The notes under the pieces: generated by a model | What the model was told of the DNA's origin: nothing | What the model saw: only the letters and a program-made list of their open reading frames with translations | Databases searched by the model: none | Shown here: in pieces, positions 42,540-50,274 of the stretch | Layout: each line of letters begins with the position of its first letter | Position numbering within the stretch: the first letter of the stretch is position 1 | NCBI GenBank assembly: GCA_013298145.1 | Contig: JAAFJO010000005.1 | Location: 62,001-126,000, forward strand | DNA length: 64,000 nucleotides | Direction: 5' to 3' | Origin: Betaproteobacteria bacterium | GTDB taxonomy: Bacteria; Pseudomonadota; Gammaproteobacteria; Burkholderiales; Casimicrobiaceae | Program-made: the position numbers and the translations under genes

Positions 42540-43483
42540 TCGAACGCGCTCTCGCGCATCAGCAACAACATGTCCGCTAACGTCGGCTTCTTCGCAAACC
42601 AGGAAAACAGCCCCGGCTTTTTCGACCGAGCGAACGTTAACTTCAATCTTGGTCGTGCATCACCGATAACTATGCAGTCACTAGACACGACTCTTGTTGC
42701 TATTTCAACCCACACGCGCTGCCACATCGCCACGTCGCCCGCGCGAAACGCATGCAACATCCGCGCATCCACGTGATCGCTCGCCGCGCTCTGCAAACCG
42801 TCAAACCCCCACAACCAAACCACATTGACGGGCGGCAATCGTCGCTCCGCACGTGCCGCGTTCACCGGATGATTGAAGAGCAACATCTGCAACTCGTTCA
42901 TCCAACGCTCAACGAGTCGAGCATCCTCGCCACGCGGCAAATTCGGACGCATTGCCTCACCAACGATCCAATCAGGGCGCTCGGCCAGCACCTTGATGTC
43001 GCGAGCAGTGACCATTCGCCACTCGCTAGCGGACACGTATTCCAATCGCAATCCATCCTCGCGCATATGCGCGTCGCACGCGGCGCACAACGCGCGCGAA
43101 TCGGCTTCGTTCAATTGCAATTGCGACGGATCGAGCAGCGTGAGATCGGTGAGACCGAGGGCGGCGTGGAGCGGGGTGGCGATGGCCAGCCTTCGCCGTT
43201 CGATTCCCTCCCCTTCAAGGGGAGGGCTAGGGCGGGGATGGGGTTCGGTCGAATGGAGAGAAACCCCATCCCCCACCCGTCGACAAACTTGTCGACAAGC
43301 GTGTCTCCGTCCCCCTTGAAAGGGGAGGAGAAGACTGCGCTCCCAATCACTCCAACTCCCCTCAACCGCGTCAACCTCGCACGCACGCAACCACGTCGCA
43401 ATCTCAGTGTGCGAAGGCAAGTTCTCGCACAACGCATTCAGCGTCGTGCGATCAGGGGGAAGAGAGCCGGGGAGTAACAGCAT
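42512..43483 (-). CDS. COG4255-like cytosolic protein with an in-frame repeat insertion
   Basis: 323 residues. The body resembles COG4255 proteins often labelled phosphoglycerate-mutase-related in betaproteobacteria and found next to recJ: LHAALGLTDLTLLDPSQLQLNEADSRALCAA, PRGEDARLVERWMNELQMLLFNHPVNAARAERRLPPVNVVWLWG (written here only as markers). Between about residues 50 and 93, the product is encoded by a REP-type palindromic repeat (43205-43332), giving SLLLPFQGG and PPLEGEG sequences, without breaking the frame. The C-terminus (SPSGTSP) comes from another REP. No enzymatic activity can be claimed. Confidence 0.72.
   Translation of the reverse strand: MLLLPGSLPPDRTTLNALCENLPSHTEIATWLRACEVDAVEGSWSDWERSLLLPFQGGRRHACRQVCRRVGDGVSLHSTEPHPRPSPPLEGEGIERRRLAIATPLHAALGLTDLTLLDPSQLQLNEADSRALCAACDAHMREDGLRLEYVSASEWRMVTARDIKVLAERPDWIVGEAMRPNLPRGEDARLVERWMNELQMLLFNHPVNAARAERRLPPVNVVWLWGFDGLQSAASDHVDARMLHAFRAGDVAMWQRVWVEIATRVVSSDCIVIGDARPRLKLTFARSKKPGLFSWFAKKPTLADMLLLMRESAFDTSPSGTSP
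43205..43332. repeat. Palindromic repeat inserted in frame within the COG4255-like gene
   Basis: Nested inverted repeats: CTCCCCTTCAAGGGGAGGG at the left; GGGATGGGGTT against AACCCCATCCC in the middle; TCGACAA-AC-TTGTCGA; and CCCCCTTGAAAGGGGAGG at the right. The outer arms mirror each other. Length is compatible with a multiple of three, so the host frame stays open. Confidence 0.8.
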
Positions 43484-43630
43484 CGATAGGGTGCTATCCT
43501 ATCGCACCATAGTTGACGGAAAGTCAGTCATCGAACTGAGAACGCTTCAATCGCTAGCATCGCCTTTTCAACATCTGTCCATTCTGAGAGGCATGGCTGA
43601 TCGCAAGGGATGAAGGGAGCGGCCGCATTT

Positions 43631-44422
43631 TCAGTTGGGCTCGCGATTCATTACAAGTTCAATCGCTCTCCGAGCAGCGCCCCAATCGGTCGGCGGCTGC
43701 AGTTTTCTGGCTAGGCGGGGAAACTCAGATCGATATTCCCTTTGGACGCGCTCTAGATCATTGACGTCAATCAGAATGGTAGGCGCGACAGCGCCGGTTT
43801 TGATTTCCACGATTCGTTCATCCATAGCTGCCAAGAGTCGATCATGAAAGGAGTCGATTTCTTGCTCGAACTGCGCAGTTGGTACTGAATGAACCCCTGA
43901 ATTAGCAGACCACATACGAACGCCCTCAATAAGGCAATGATCTGCTTCCCAGGCAAGATGCGTTAGCCCATCGCTTGTGGACCACAGGCGGATGTTGGGC
44001 GGCGCGGTGAATTGCGCGCTCCAGAGCTGGCGATTTCGTATCCAGCTAACGTTGAGGTCCACGAATTCGTCCTCCTCAGACATCTCGTCCGGGTGCGCGT
44101 CGTAGAACGCGCTTAGGTACTTTTTGTAATCTACATGCGGCGTTGCGTGCAGGTAGTGCGCCAAATCTTCGGGCACCGGCTCGAGCACGTACGGAAGCAT
44201 TTCTATAATGTCTTCATAGAGCCGCGCGAGGTTGTAGTCGATACTGCGGGTGCCACCAAACTTTCTCAAGAACTCATCGGAAACTTCGAATAGTCGATCG
44301 GAATCCACTTCGATCCATTGTTCGCCGTGCGTAAGTCCGTACCAATGTAGCGTGGGTTTTTCGGAGCCGCCCCAAGAATGAACCTCACGCAATGGCGTAA
44401 GCCGAAAGTTGAATAGCGCCAT
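43631..44422 (-). CDS. DUF5984-family protein
   Basis: 263 residues from the ATG at 44422. It begins FNFRLTPLREVHSWGG and has LHWYGLTHGEQWIEV and SDEFLRKFGGTRSIDYNLARLYEDI, as I recall for DUF5984. Later SWIRNRQLWSAQFTAPPNIRLWS. No catalytic motif known. The REP-like repeat immediately upstream provides GTGAGGGAA as a plausible ribosome-binding site. Flanked by repeats on both sides and probably an accessory gene. Confidence 0.72.
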   Translation of the reverse strand: MALFNFRLTPLREVHSWGGSEKPTLHWYGLTHGEQWIEVDSDRLFEVSDEFLRKFGGTRSIDYNLARLYEDIIEMLPYVLEPVPEDLAHYLHATPHVDYKKYLSAFYDAHPDEMSEEDEFVDLNVSWIRNRQLWSAQFTAPPNIRLWSTSDGLTHLAWEADHCLIEGVRMWSANSGVHSVPTAQFEQEIDSFHDRLLAAMDERIVEIKTGAVAPTILIDVNDLERVQREYRSEFPRLARKLQPPTDWGAARRAIELVMNREPN

Positions 44423-44467
44423 TTCCCTCACCCGCCGCTTCGCGTCGACCTCTCCCGGCGGGAGAGG
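44423..44467. repeat. REP-like repeat, copy 3, at the start of the DUF5984 gene
   Basis: Reads TTCCCTCACCCGCC, then GCTTCGCGTCGACC, then CTCTCCCGGCGGGAGAGG, the last being a perfect hairpin. It separates the DUF349 gene's stop from the DUF5984 start. Confidence 0.8.
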
Positions 44468-44473
44468 TAACAA

Positions 44474-47443
44474 TCAAGCCGCCCCCACCGCCTCGATCGC
44501 CCGCACCAAGCGCTCGCGCTCACCGAGCGTGATCTTCGCGCCGGTGGCGTTGAACGCGCCGAGGAGCGTTCGCACCGCTTGAATCTTCGCATCGGGTGCG
44601 GTCGGCAGCTGACGTCGCTCAGAGAGCCATTTCAATTGCTGCATACGACGAGCGGTGGCGATTTCGGCGGGGCTGTCGATGCCTGCGATCAGCTCGGCGT
44701 CGATCACCAAACCGGCTGCCGTTTTGTCCGCGCTTTCAGTCGCGGCGATCTTCTCGAGCGCGGCTTTCATCGCTTCGATCACGCTGCCGCGCGAGAGCAC
44801 GGTGGCGCGACGGCGCGCAGCGATCACCGCATCATCGAATTTGCGATCCAGGTCACGGCCTTTGTCGCGATCCGCCAACGGCAGATTGCGCCATTTGTTG
44901 CGCGCCGTACCAATCGCGGCTTCAATCGCTTTGGCATCGTCGCCGTTCGTCAACGCTTTAACTTCGTCGATGACTTCAAAGCGCGCTTTGGTGGCTTCCG
45001 AGAACTGCGCCTTCATCGCGTCGCGTTGGGTGTCGCGCGCTTTGAAAACGGAATCGGTGTGCTTTTTGAATTCGTCCCACAACTTTTGTTCGTCTTTACG
45101 ACGCAAATGGGGAGCACCCTGAATGCGCTCAGCAGCCCACTGGCGCTGAATGGCAATCGTTGCCTCTGTGGTTTCACGCGACGGCGTTGCTTTGGCAAGC
45201 TCCTCCGCACGGCTAATGAGCTTTTTCCGCCGTGCGAGCTCGGGCGCGCGAGCGGCATCGAGCGCGTTGTCAAGTTGCTTCAGCGGTATGTCGAATTTGT
45301 CGTCGAGCGCTTTCCAGGCGGCATTGTTAACGCTGCCAGCTTTTTTCCACGCATCAAACAAATCAAGCTTGCGCTTTTCGAGGGCGAGCCAATCACGCTT
45401 CTCGCCTTCAGCGAGTGGCGCGCTTGCTTCATCGGCAAGCGCCTGCATGTCCGTGATTACTTTTTCGCGACCTTGGGCGTTCTCACCACGTTGTTTGCGT
45501 AGCGCATCGAAATGCGCTTTTGCGGGCGCATACGCTTCTTTAGCGAGCGCGTTGAACTTGTCCCACTTCGGCTTCGGCGCGCCGCCATTTTTCTTGTCGA
45601 GCGCTTTCCACTCGTCTTGAATCGAACGAATTTCTTTCGCAAGCGCATCAGGCGGAAGTGGCGAGGCTTTCAGCGCTTCGAGGCGTGTGAAAAGGCCATC
45701 GCGCGCTTGTCCATCGCTCCATTTAAGCCAGCTCTCAAGGCGCTTTACTTCACCATCGAGCTCATGCAGGCGCGATTCCTCGGGTTTGGGGTAGCGCTTT
45801 GCCGTGAACGCTTTGTAGAGCGCGCTGGCTGCGCCACGCGAACCACGCACGTCGCCCGCCGCGATCAGCTCAGCGAGTTTGGTGAGTGCTTCGTTTGCTT
45901 TCGCGAGATCGGCGTCGTCGGCGCGCGCGGTTGCCGCGCGTTCTGGCCGTTCAGGCTTCGCTTCTTTCGCTGGCTTTTCCAGCGCGGTGAGGCGCTTCTC
46001 AAAGCGCTCTTTGGTGGCCGCGTCCACGGTCGCAAGCCATGAGTCCCACTTCGCCTTCCATTCTGCGTGCGACGCTTTGTAAGCATCGATTTTCGCGGCG
46101 TGGGCGACGATTTCGGCGTCAAGCGCGGCATCGCTGGCGCTAGGCTGCGGAGGTGCGCTTGCGAGCTCATTGGCTGGCGCTGGCTCAGGCTCGATCGCCG
46201 CTAAGGCTTGCGGTTCGGTCGAATCCGAGCCCTGTGATTCTGCGGAGATGCTTGCGTCTGAGACCGGCGGCGCGGCTTCAGCTTCGGCGGGGAGGTCTGT
46301 GCTGGGGGCGACTACCTCGACGACCGCTTCCGAGGCGGCTACCTCGCTAGCAGCAACCGTCGCTTCCGCACTCGCCGATTCAGTATTGACAATCGCTTGC
46401 GCATCCATAGAAATCGTGGGCGACGCGGCTGTTTCTACTTTTTTCGGTTCACGCTTTTTCTTCGGTCCTGCCCCCGGGTGTTGAGGGAGTGCAGACAGAA
46501 GCTCTTCGCCTGCAGCGTTCTTTTCGCGAAGCTGCTGTTCGGAAGCAATCGCGGCATGCACGCCTTGGAGTTGCTGGGCGAGCGCTGCATCGAGCACAGG
46601 CGAGCTCTGCGCGGCTGTCGCTTCTGTCGCCAAGACGCGCAACTCATCTGTGTTTAGCTCTGCAACACGTTTACTCTTCAATGTGAGCCCTGCGATCTGC
46701 ATGGCGAGCGCTTCGTGCAAACGACGCGATTGCGATTCGCTCTGCATCTTCGCCTGCAGCGCCGCGTTCATCTTCTCAAAACGCAATTTGCGCTCGTCAT
46801 CTACCGTGAGCTTGGCCCATGAGCGCTGCGCTTCCATGAGCTTGGTAAGCGGCACTTCATCAGCGGCTGACCATGTCTCCATCTGTGCGAGCAGTACGTC
46901 CGCTTCTTGCGCGGCCTGCGCGCCGGACTGCAGCGCGAGCACTCTCTCGTGACACGCCTTGCCAAGGCGCTTATCGTGATCGCGCCAGAAGTGGTGCAAT
47001 TTGTCCAAAAGCGCGACATCGGTGGCTGTACTCACGGCGTCAACCTTGAGCGAAAGCGGCGCGCTGCTGGTGAGCCACGCAGCCAAATCGCTGCTCGCAA
47101 GTTTCGAGGCAACCGCTTTCGCCTCAATCGGCGAATCTTCTCGGATTGCCGCGGCAACGACTGCCAACGGAAGATCGGCAGTAACCACGCCGCCGAGCGT
47201 GGCTGCCCACGCCTTCGCTGCGGCTTCGCGCGCGCTTGGATCTGCGTCGTCCATTGCCCGCTTGAGCACGGCTACGTCGGCTAAGCGCGCAACCGCCGCC
47301 GCACGTACACGCGCGTCGGCGTCGCTCGTTGCGAGCGTTTTCAGATTTACATCATCGGCGGCAAGTTCTGCCACCGCAGTCAGCCGGTCGTCGGCGTTGG
47401 GGCTTTGCCATTTGGCAGCGCCCCCGAAGAGGGTCTTCAGCAC
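44474..47443 (-). CDS. Large DUF349-repeat protein
   Basis: 989 residues, cytoplasmic. An N-terminal HEAT-like Ala-rich part (about 1-150) is followed by helical sequence and a low-complexity Ala/Glu/Ser/Pro stretch (about 340-455). Several DUF349 units follow, recognisable by W-x-x-W/Y-x4-F patterns such as SIQDEWKALDKKNGGAPKPKWDKFNALAKEAY and QRQWAAERIQGAPHLRRKDEQKLWDEFKKHTD (given as markers). It starts at GTG 47443 with no obvious ribosome-binding site; a nearby ATG is out of frame. Proteins of this kind are poorly characterised. Predicted long helical coiled regions suggest a scaffold or nucleic-acid-related role. Confidence 0.85.
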   Translation of the reverse strand: MLKTLFGGAAKWQSPNADDRLTAVAELAADDVNLKTLATSDADARVRAAAVARLADVAVLKRAMDDADPSAREAAAKAWAATLGGVVTADLPLAVVAAAIREDSPIEAKAVASKLASSDLAAWLTSSAPLSLKVDAVSTATDVALLDKLHHFWRDHDKRLGKACHERVLALQSGAQAAQEADVLLAQMETWSAADEVPLTKLMEAQRSWAKLTVDDERKLRFEKMNAALQAKMQSESQSRRLHEALAMQIAGLTLKSKRVAELNTDELRVLATEATAAQSSPVLDAALAQQLQGVHAAIASEQQLREKNAAGEELLSALPQHPGAGPKKKREPKKVETAASPTISMDAQAIVNTESASAEATVAASEVAASEAVVEVVAPSTDLPAEAEAAPPVSDASISAESQGSDSTEPQALAAIEPEPAPANELASAPPQPSASDAALDAEIVAHAAKIDAYKASHAEWKAKWDSWLATVDAATKERFEKRLTALEKPAKEAKPERPERAATARADDADLAKANEALTKLAELIAAGDVRGSRGAASALYKAFTAKRYPKPEESRLHELDGEVKRLESWLKWSDGQARDGLFTRLEALKASPLPPDALAKEIRSIQDEWKALDKKNGGAPKPKWDKFNALAKEAYAPAKAHFDALRKQRGENAQGREKVITDMQALADEASAPLAEGEKRDWLALEKRKLDLFDAWKKAGSVNNAAWKALDDKFDIPLKQLDNALDAARAPELARRKKLISRAEELAKATPSRETTEATIAIQRQWAAERIQGAPHLRRKDEQKLWDEFKKHTDSVFKARDTQRDAMKAQFSEATKARFEVIDEVKALTNGDDAKAIEAAIGTARNKWRNLPLADRDKGRDLDRKFDDAVIAARRRATVLSRGSVIEAMKAALEKIAATESADKTAAGLVIDAELIAGIDSPAEIATARRMQQLKWLSERRQLPTAPDAKIQAVRTLLGAFNATGAKITLGERERLVRAIEAVGAA

Positions 47444-47668
47444 AGGGAATTTCGCATCGATTTAAGGGAACCACCTATTTTATTCCCGTACACGAAATCG
47501 CGGTTGCGTTTCGGGCGAACCTTAGACGCGGCAATTTGCAACTCATCTTTTTGATAGGGTGGGAAAGATTGACCCGACAACTAGTAAGGGTGATATTCAG
47601 CGTGGTCGCAGGGAACAGGGCATTGAGCCGGCGACGAGGCAATTTTTGTCAACCGTTGAGGAGTGGCC

Positions 47669-50242
47669 GTGGTATCGAAGTTCTTCCGTTTTGGGATGAG
47701 TCTCAAGTGGACACCGGTCGTCGTGGCCCTCCTTCTCACGCTCGTGTTGATCAAACATCCGGCCGCCGCGCAAGCGCAGCCGACCTCCGTGATACCTAGC
47801 ATCTGCTCGCAACCGTTGTCTGCAACCAACATGCAGGGCGTGGCCAATTTCATTTGGGCGGGCTGCCCACAGCTCTTGCAGTGGCCGCACGATGATGCGC
47901 CACGGATGTCGGGGCCTTCGCCTACCGGAGCAAAGTCGGTTCACGGATTCGTCTTCAACTATTACGCGCCGTCGGTGTACACCTGGCTCAAAGCGGGTAG
48001 ACCGAATGGCATGATCCCAACCGGTGCCATCGTGATCAAGCAGATGTATGACGATGACAACGGAAAACCGGGCGCGATCAACGGCTGGACGGTGATGGTG
48101 AAAAAGACCGACGCGTCGTATGACGGCTGGCTTTGGGGTTATGTCGATCCGCAAAAGCAAAACGGCGGCGACGGCGGCTTTGGTGGACAGTTTTTTGATC
48201 CCAATTGCGTCGGTTGCCATGCCTCGGCGAGCACGCGCGAACTCACTTTCGCATCACTCGTGAATATCGCTCCGACCGTGGCGGCGACGGCTAAACCCAG
48301 CGCAACCGGTCTCATTGGGGGCTCGCTGCATGCGCGGCTGTTCGCGCGTGACCCAAAAGCAGTTGCGCAGACAGCGACTGCGCATGATCCGCTCGTGCCG
48401 CCCTATATCCCACCGCAATCGCAAAGCAAGGTAATCGTTGGGCCGCACGGCTCGGTGGGCTTTGTCACCTCCGACGTGTGCGCGGGTTGTCACGACGCAA
48501 GTAATCTCGCGTTCAAGGTGCAGGCGAATATGACGTGGCCGCAGAACCTACCGCCTTCGAAGTGGTCGTCAACGCCGCTTAAAAACTTCTCGCCGTTTGG
48601 TGAATGGGGGGCCTCGATGATGGGGCTTGCCGGTCGTGATCCGGTGTTCCAAGCGCAACGCGAGTCGGAAACGCTGCTCTACCCGTCCGTTGCAAAAGAA
48701 ATCGACAACACGTGCTACACCTGTCACGGCGTGATGGGAAAACGCCAACTCTCTACCGACAAACCCAACGCTTTGTTCACCCATCAAGACTTTTTGGCCA
48801 CAAGCGGACCGATGGCGAGCTACGGCGCACTCGCTCGCGACGGCGTATCGTGTCTTGCCTGTCATCGCATGCTTCCAAATGGCCTGGGTACGCCGGAGTC
48901 GTTCACCGGCAACTTTAAAGTGGGTGACCCAAAGACGGTGTTCGGTCCCTACAAAGACGTGGTCAGCTTTCCGATGAAGAACTCGGTGGAGATGACGCCG
49001 ATGCACGGCAGCGCGATTAACGATCCAGCCATGTGCGGTTCATGCCATGTGGTTGAAACCGAGATTCTTGATCGAACCAAAAAATATGACCGCGAGAGTT
49101 TTTCCAAGCAGAAAAAGTCGCATGAGCAAACGACTTACCTTGAATGGCTGAACAGCAGCTTTCAAAGCAAAGCGCCGCCGCGGCAGGGCGATGTTCCGCA
49201 AACCTGTCAGGATTGCCACATGCCGAAAAAGATTGACGGCGCGAACATCACGACGAAGATTGCCAATATCCAAGACAACACTTACGTCGATGCAAGCGGG
49301 AAGCCGTTTCCGAATACGGCCCCAGCTGCCGACATCACGCTTCGTGATCGGAAGGAATATGGTCGCCACACGTTCGTAGGTGCCAACGTGTTTGTGCTCG
49401 AAATGTTCAAGCAATTTGGCGTGCAACTCGGGCTTTCTCAGGGCGATCCGAACTACGACACCTCATCGTTTAAGTTTGTACCCAGGCTTGATCTCGCAAT
49501 TCAAGAAACGACCCAGCAAATGCAAAGCGCTACGGCGAGCGTATCGGTAAAGGCGCAACGCAAAACCGCCGCCGGGCTTGATATCGATGTCGAGGTGATC
49601 AATAAGGCGGGGCACAAATTCCCATCGGGTGTCGGGTTTCGTCGCGCCTATATTGAATTCACGGCGGTGGACGCGCAAGGACGGGTGGTCTGGGCCTCGG
49701 GCACGAGTAATAACCGAGGCGTGCTACAGGACATGACAGGCAAGACGCTCGCGACCGAGTTCAGCAAGAAAGAATGGCAGCCACACTGGCGCATCATTTC
49801 CTCTGATAAACAGGTGCAGATCTACGAAGTGCGCACCAAGGATTTACAAGGCTTACTCACCACGAGCTTTCTCGGTCTGGCCAAGCAGGTGAAGGACAAT
49901 CGACTGATGCCCAAAGGTTGGCGAGGCGATGGCCCGTATGCGGATTGGACGAAACCCGTAGCGGTGCCGCAAACGGGAAGCCCTGGCTACTACAACGGCG
50001 AGGGCAACGATATCGTGACCTACCGAATTCCGCCCGTGCTCGCCAAATCGGTGAAATCAGTTCGCGCCGTCGTAAATTACCAGTCGATTCCGCCTTATTA
50101 CTTGCAAGACCGCTTCGATGTGGGTGGGAAAAACCCATCCACGTCGGTGCTGCGGGCCTTGGTTGAGCTGGTTGACTATTCGAACACGCCTGCAAAGGGA
50201 TGGAAGCTCCCGGTCGCCCAAGCAACTGCGCAGGTGCAGTGA
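47669..50242 (+). CDS. Periplasmic multiheme c-type cytochrome with P460-like N-terminal domain
   Basis: 857 residues from the GTG at 47669, which lies 5 bases after GAGGAG (another GTG at 47663 is too close to it). Signal peptide, then a domain like cytochrome P460 (GAIVIKQMYDDDN, GWTVMVKKTDASYDGWLWGY) that ends in the first CXXCH at about residue 180. Five more CXXCH follow at about 271, 349, 395, 456 and 513 (CAGCH, CYTCH, CLACH, CGSCH, CQDCH), as in cytochrome c554-like proteins. A long beta-rich C-terminal part has no heme. Likely periplasmic electron transfer or oxidation of a small nitrogen or other compound; substrate unknown. Confidence 0.85.
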   Translation: MVSKFFRFGMSLKWTPVVVALLLTLVLIKHPAAAQAQPTSVIPSICSQPLSATNMQGVANFIWAGCPQLLQWPHDDAPRMSGPSPTGAKSVHGFVFNYYAPSVYTWLKAGRPNGMIPTGAIVIKQMYDDDNGKPGAINGWTVMVKKTDASYDGWLWGYVDPQKQNGGDGGFGGQFFDPNCVGCHASASTRELTFASLVNIAPTVAATAKPSATGLIGGSLHARLFARDPKAVAQTATAHDPLVPPYIPPQSQSKVIVGPHGSVGFVTSDVCAGCHDASNLAFKVQANMTWPQNLPPSKWSSTPLKNFSPFGEWGASMMGLAGRDPVFQAQRESETLLYPSVAKEIDNTCYTCHGVMGKRQLSTDKPNALFTHQDFLATSGPMASYGALARDGVSCLACHRMLPNGLGTPESFTGNFKVGDPKTVFGPYKDVVSFPMKNSVEMTPMHGSAINDPAMCGSCHVVETEILDRTKKYDRESFSKQKKSHEQTTYLEWLNSSFQSKAPPRQGDVPQTCQDCHMPKKIDGANITTKIANIQDNTYVDASGKPFPNTAPAADITLRDRKEYGRHTFVGANVFVLEMFKQFGVQLGLSQGDPNYDTSSFKFVPRLDLAIQETTQQMQSATASVSVKAQRKTAAGLDIDVEVINKAGHKFPSGVGFRRAYIEFTAVDAQGRVVWASGTSNNRGVLQDMTGKTLATEFSKKEWQPHWRIISSDKQVQIYEVRTKDLQGLLTTSFLGLAKQVKDNRLMPKGWRGDGPYADWTKPVAVPQTGSPGYYNGEGNDIVTYRIPPVLAKSVKSVRAVVNYQSIPPYYLQDRFDVGGKNPSTSVLRALVELVDYSNTPAKGWKLPVAQATAQVQ

Positions 50243-50274
50243 ACTGCCGCCACCCCTGTCGATAAAATCAGGGG

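Noticed and set aside
42752..43477. 241-residue plus-strand frame opposite the COG4255-like gene
   Set aside because: Antisense shadow, His/Arg/Gln-rich, running across the inserted repeat.
44579..45502. 307-residue plus-strand frame opposite the DUF349 gene
   Set aside because: Shadow of a long GC-rich gene on the other strand; composition (Arg/Gly/Phe) is that of an antisense frame.
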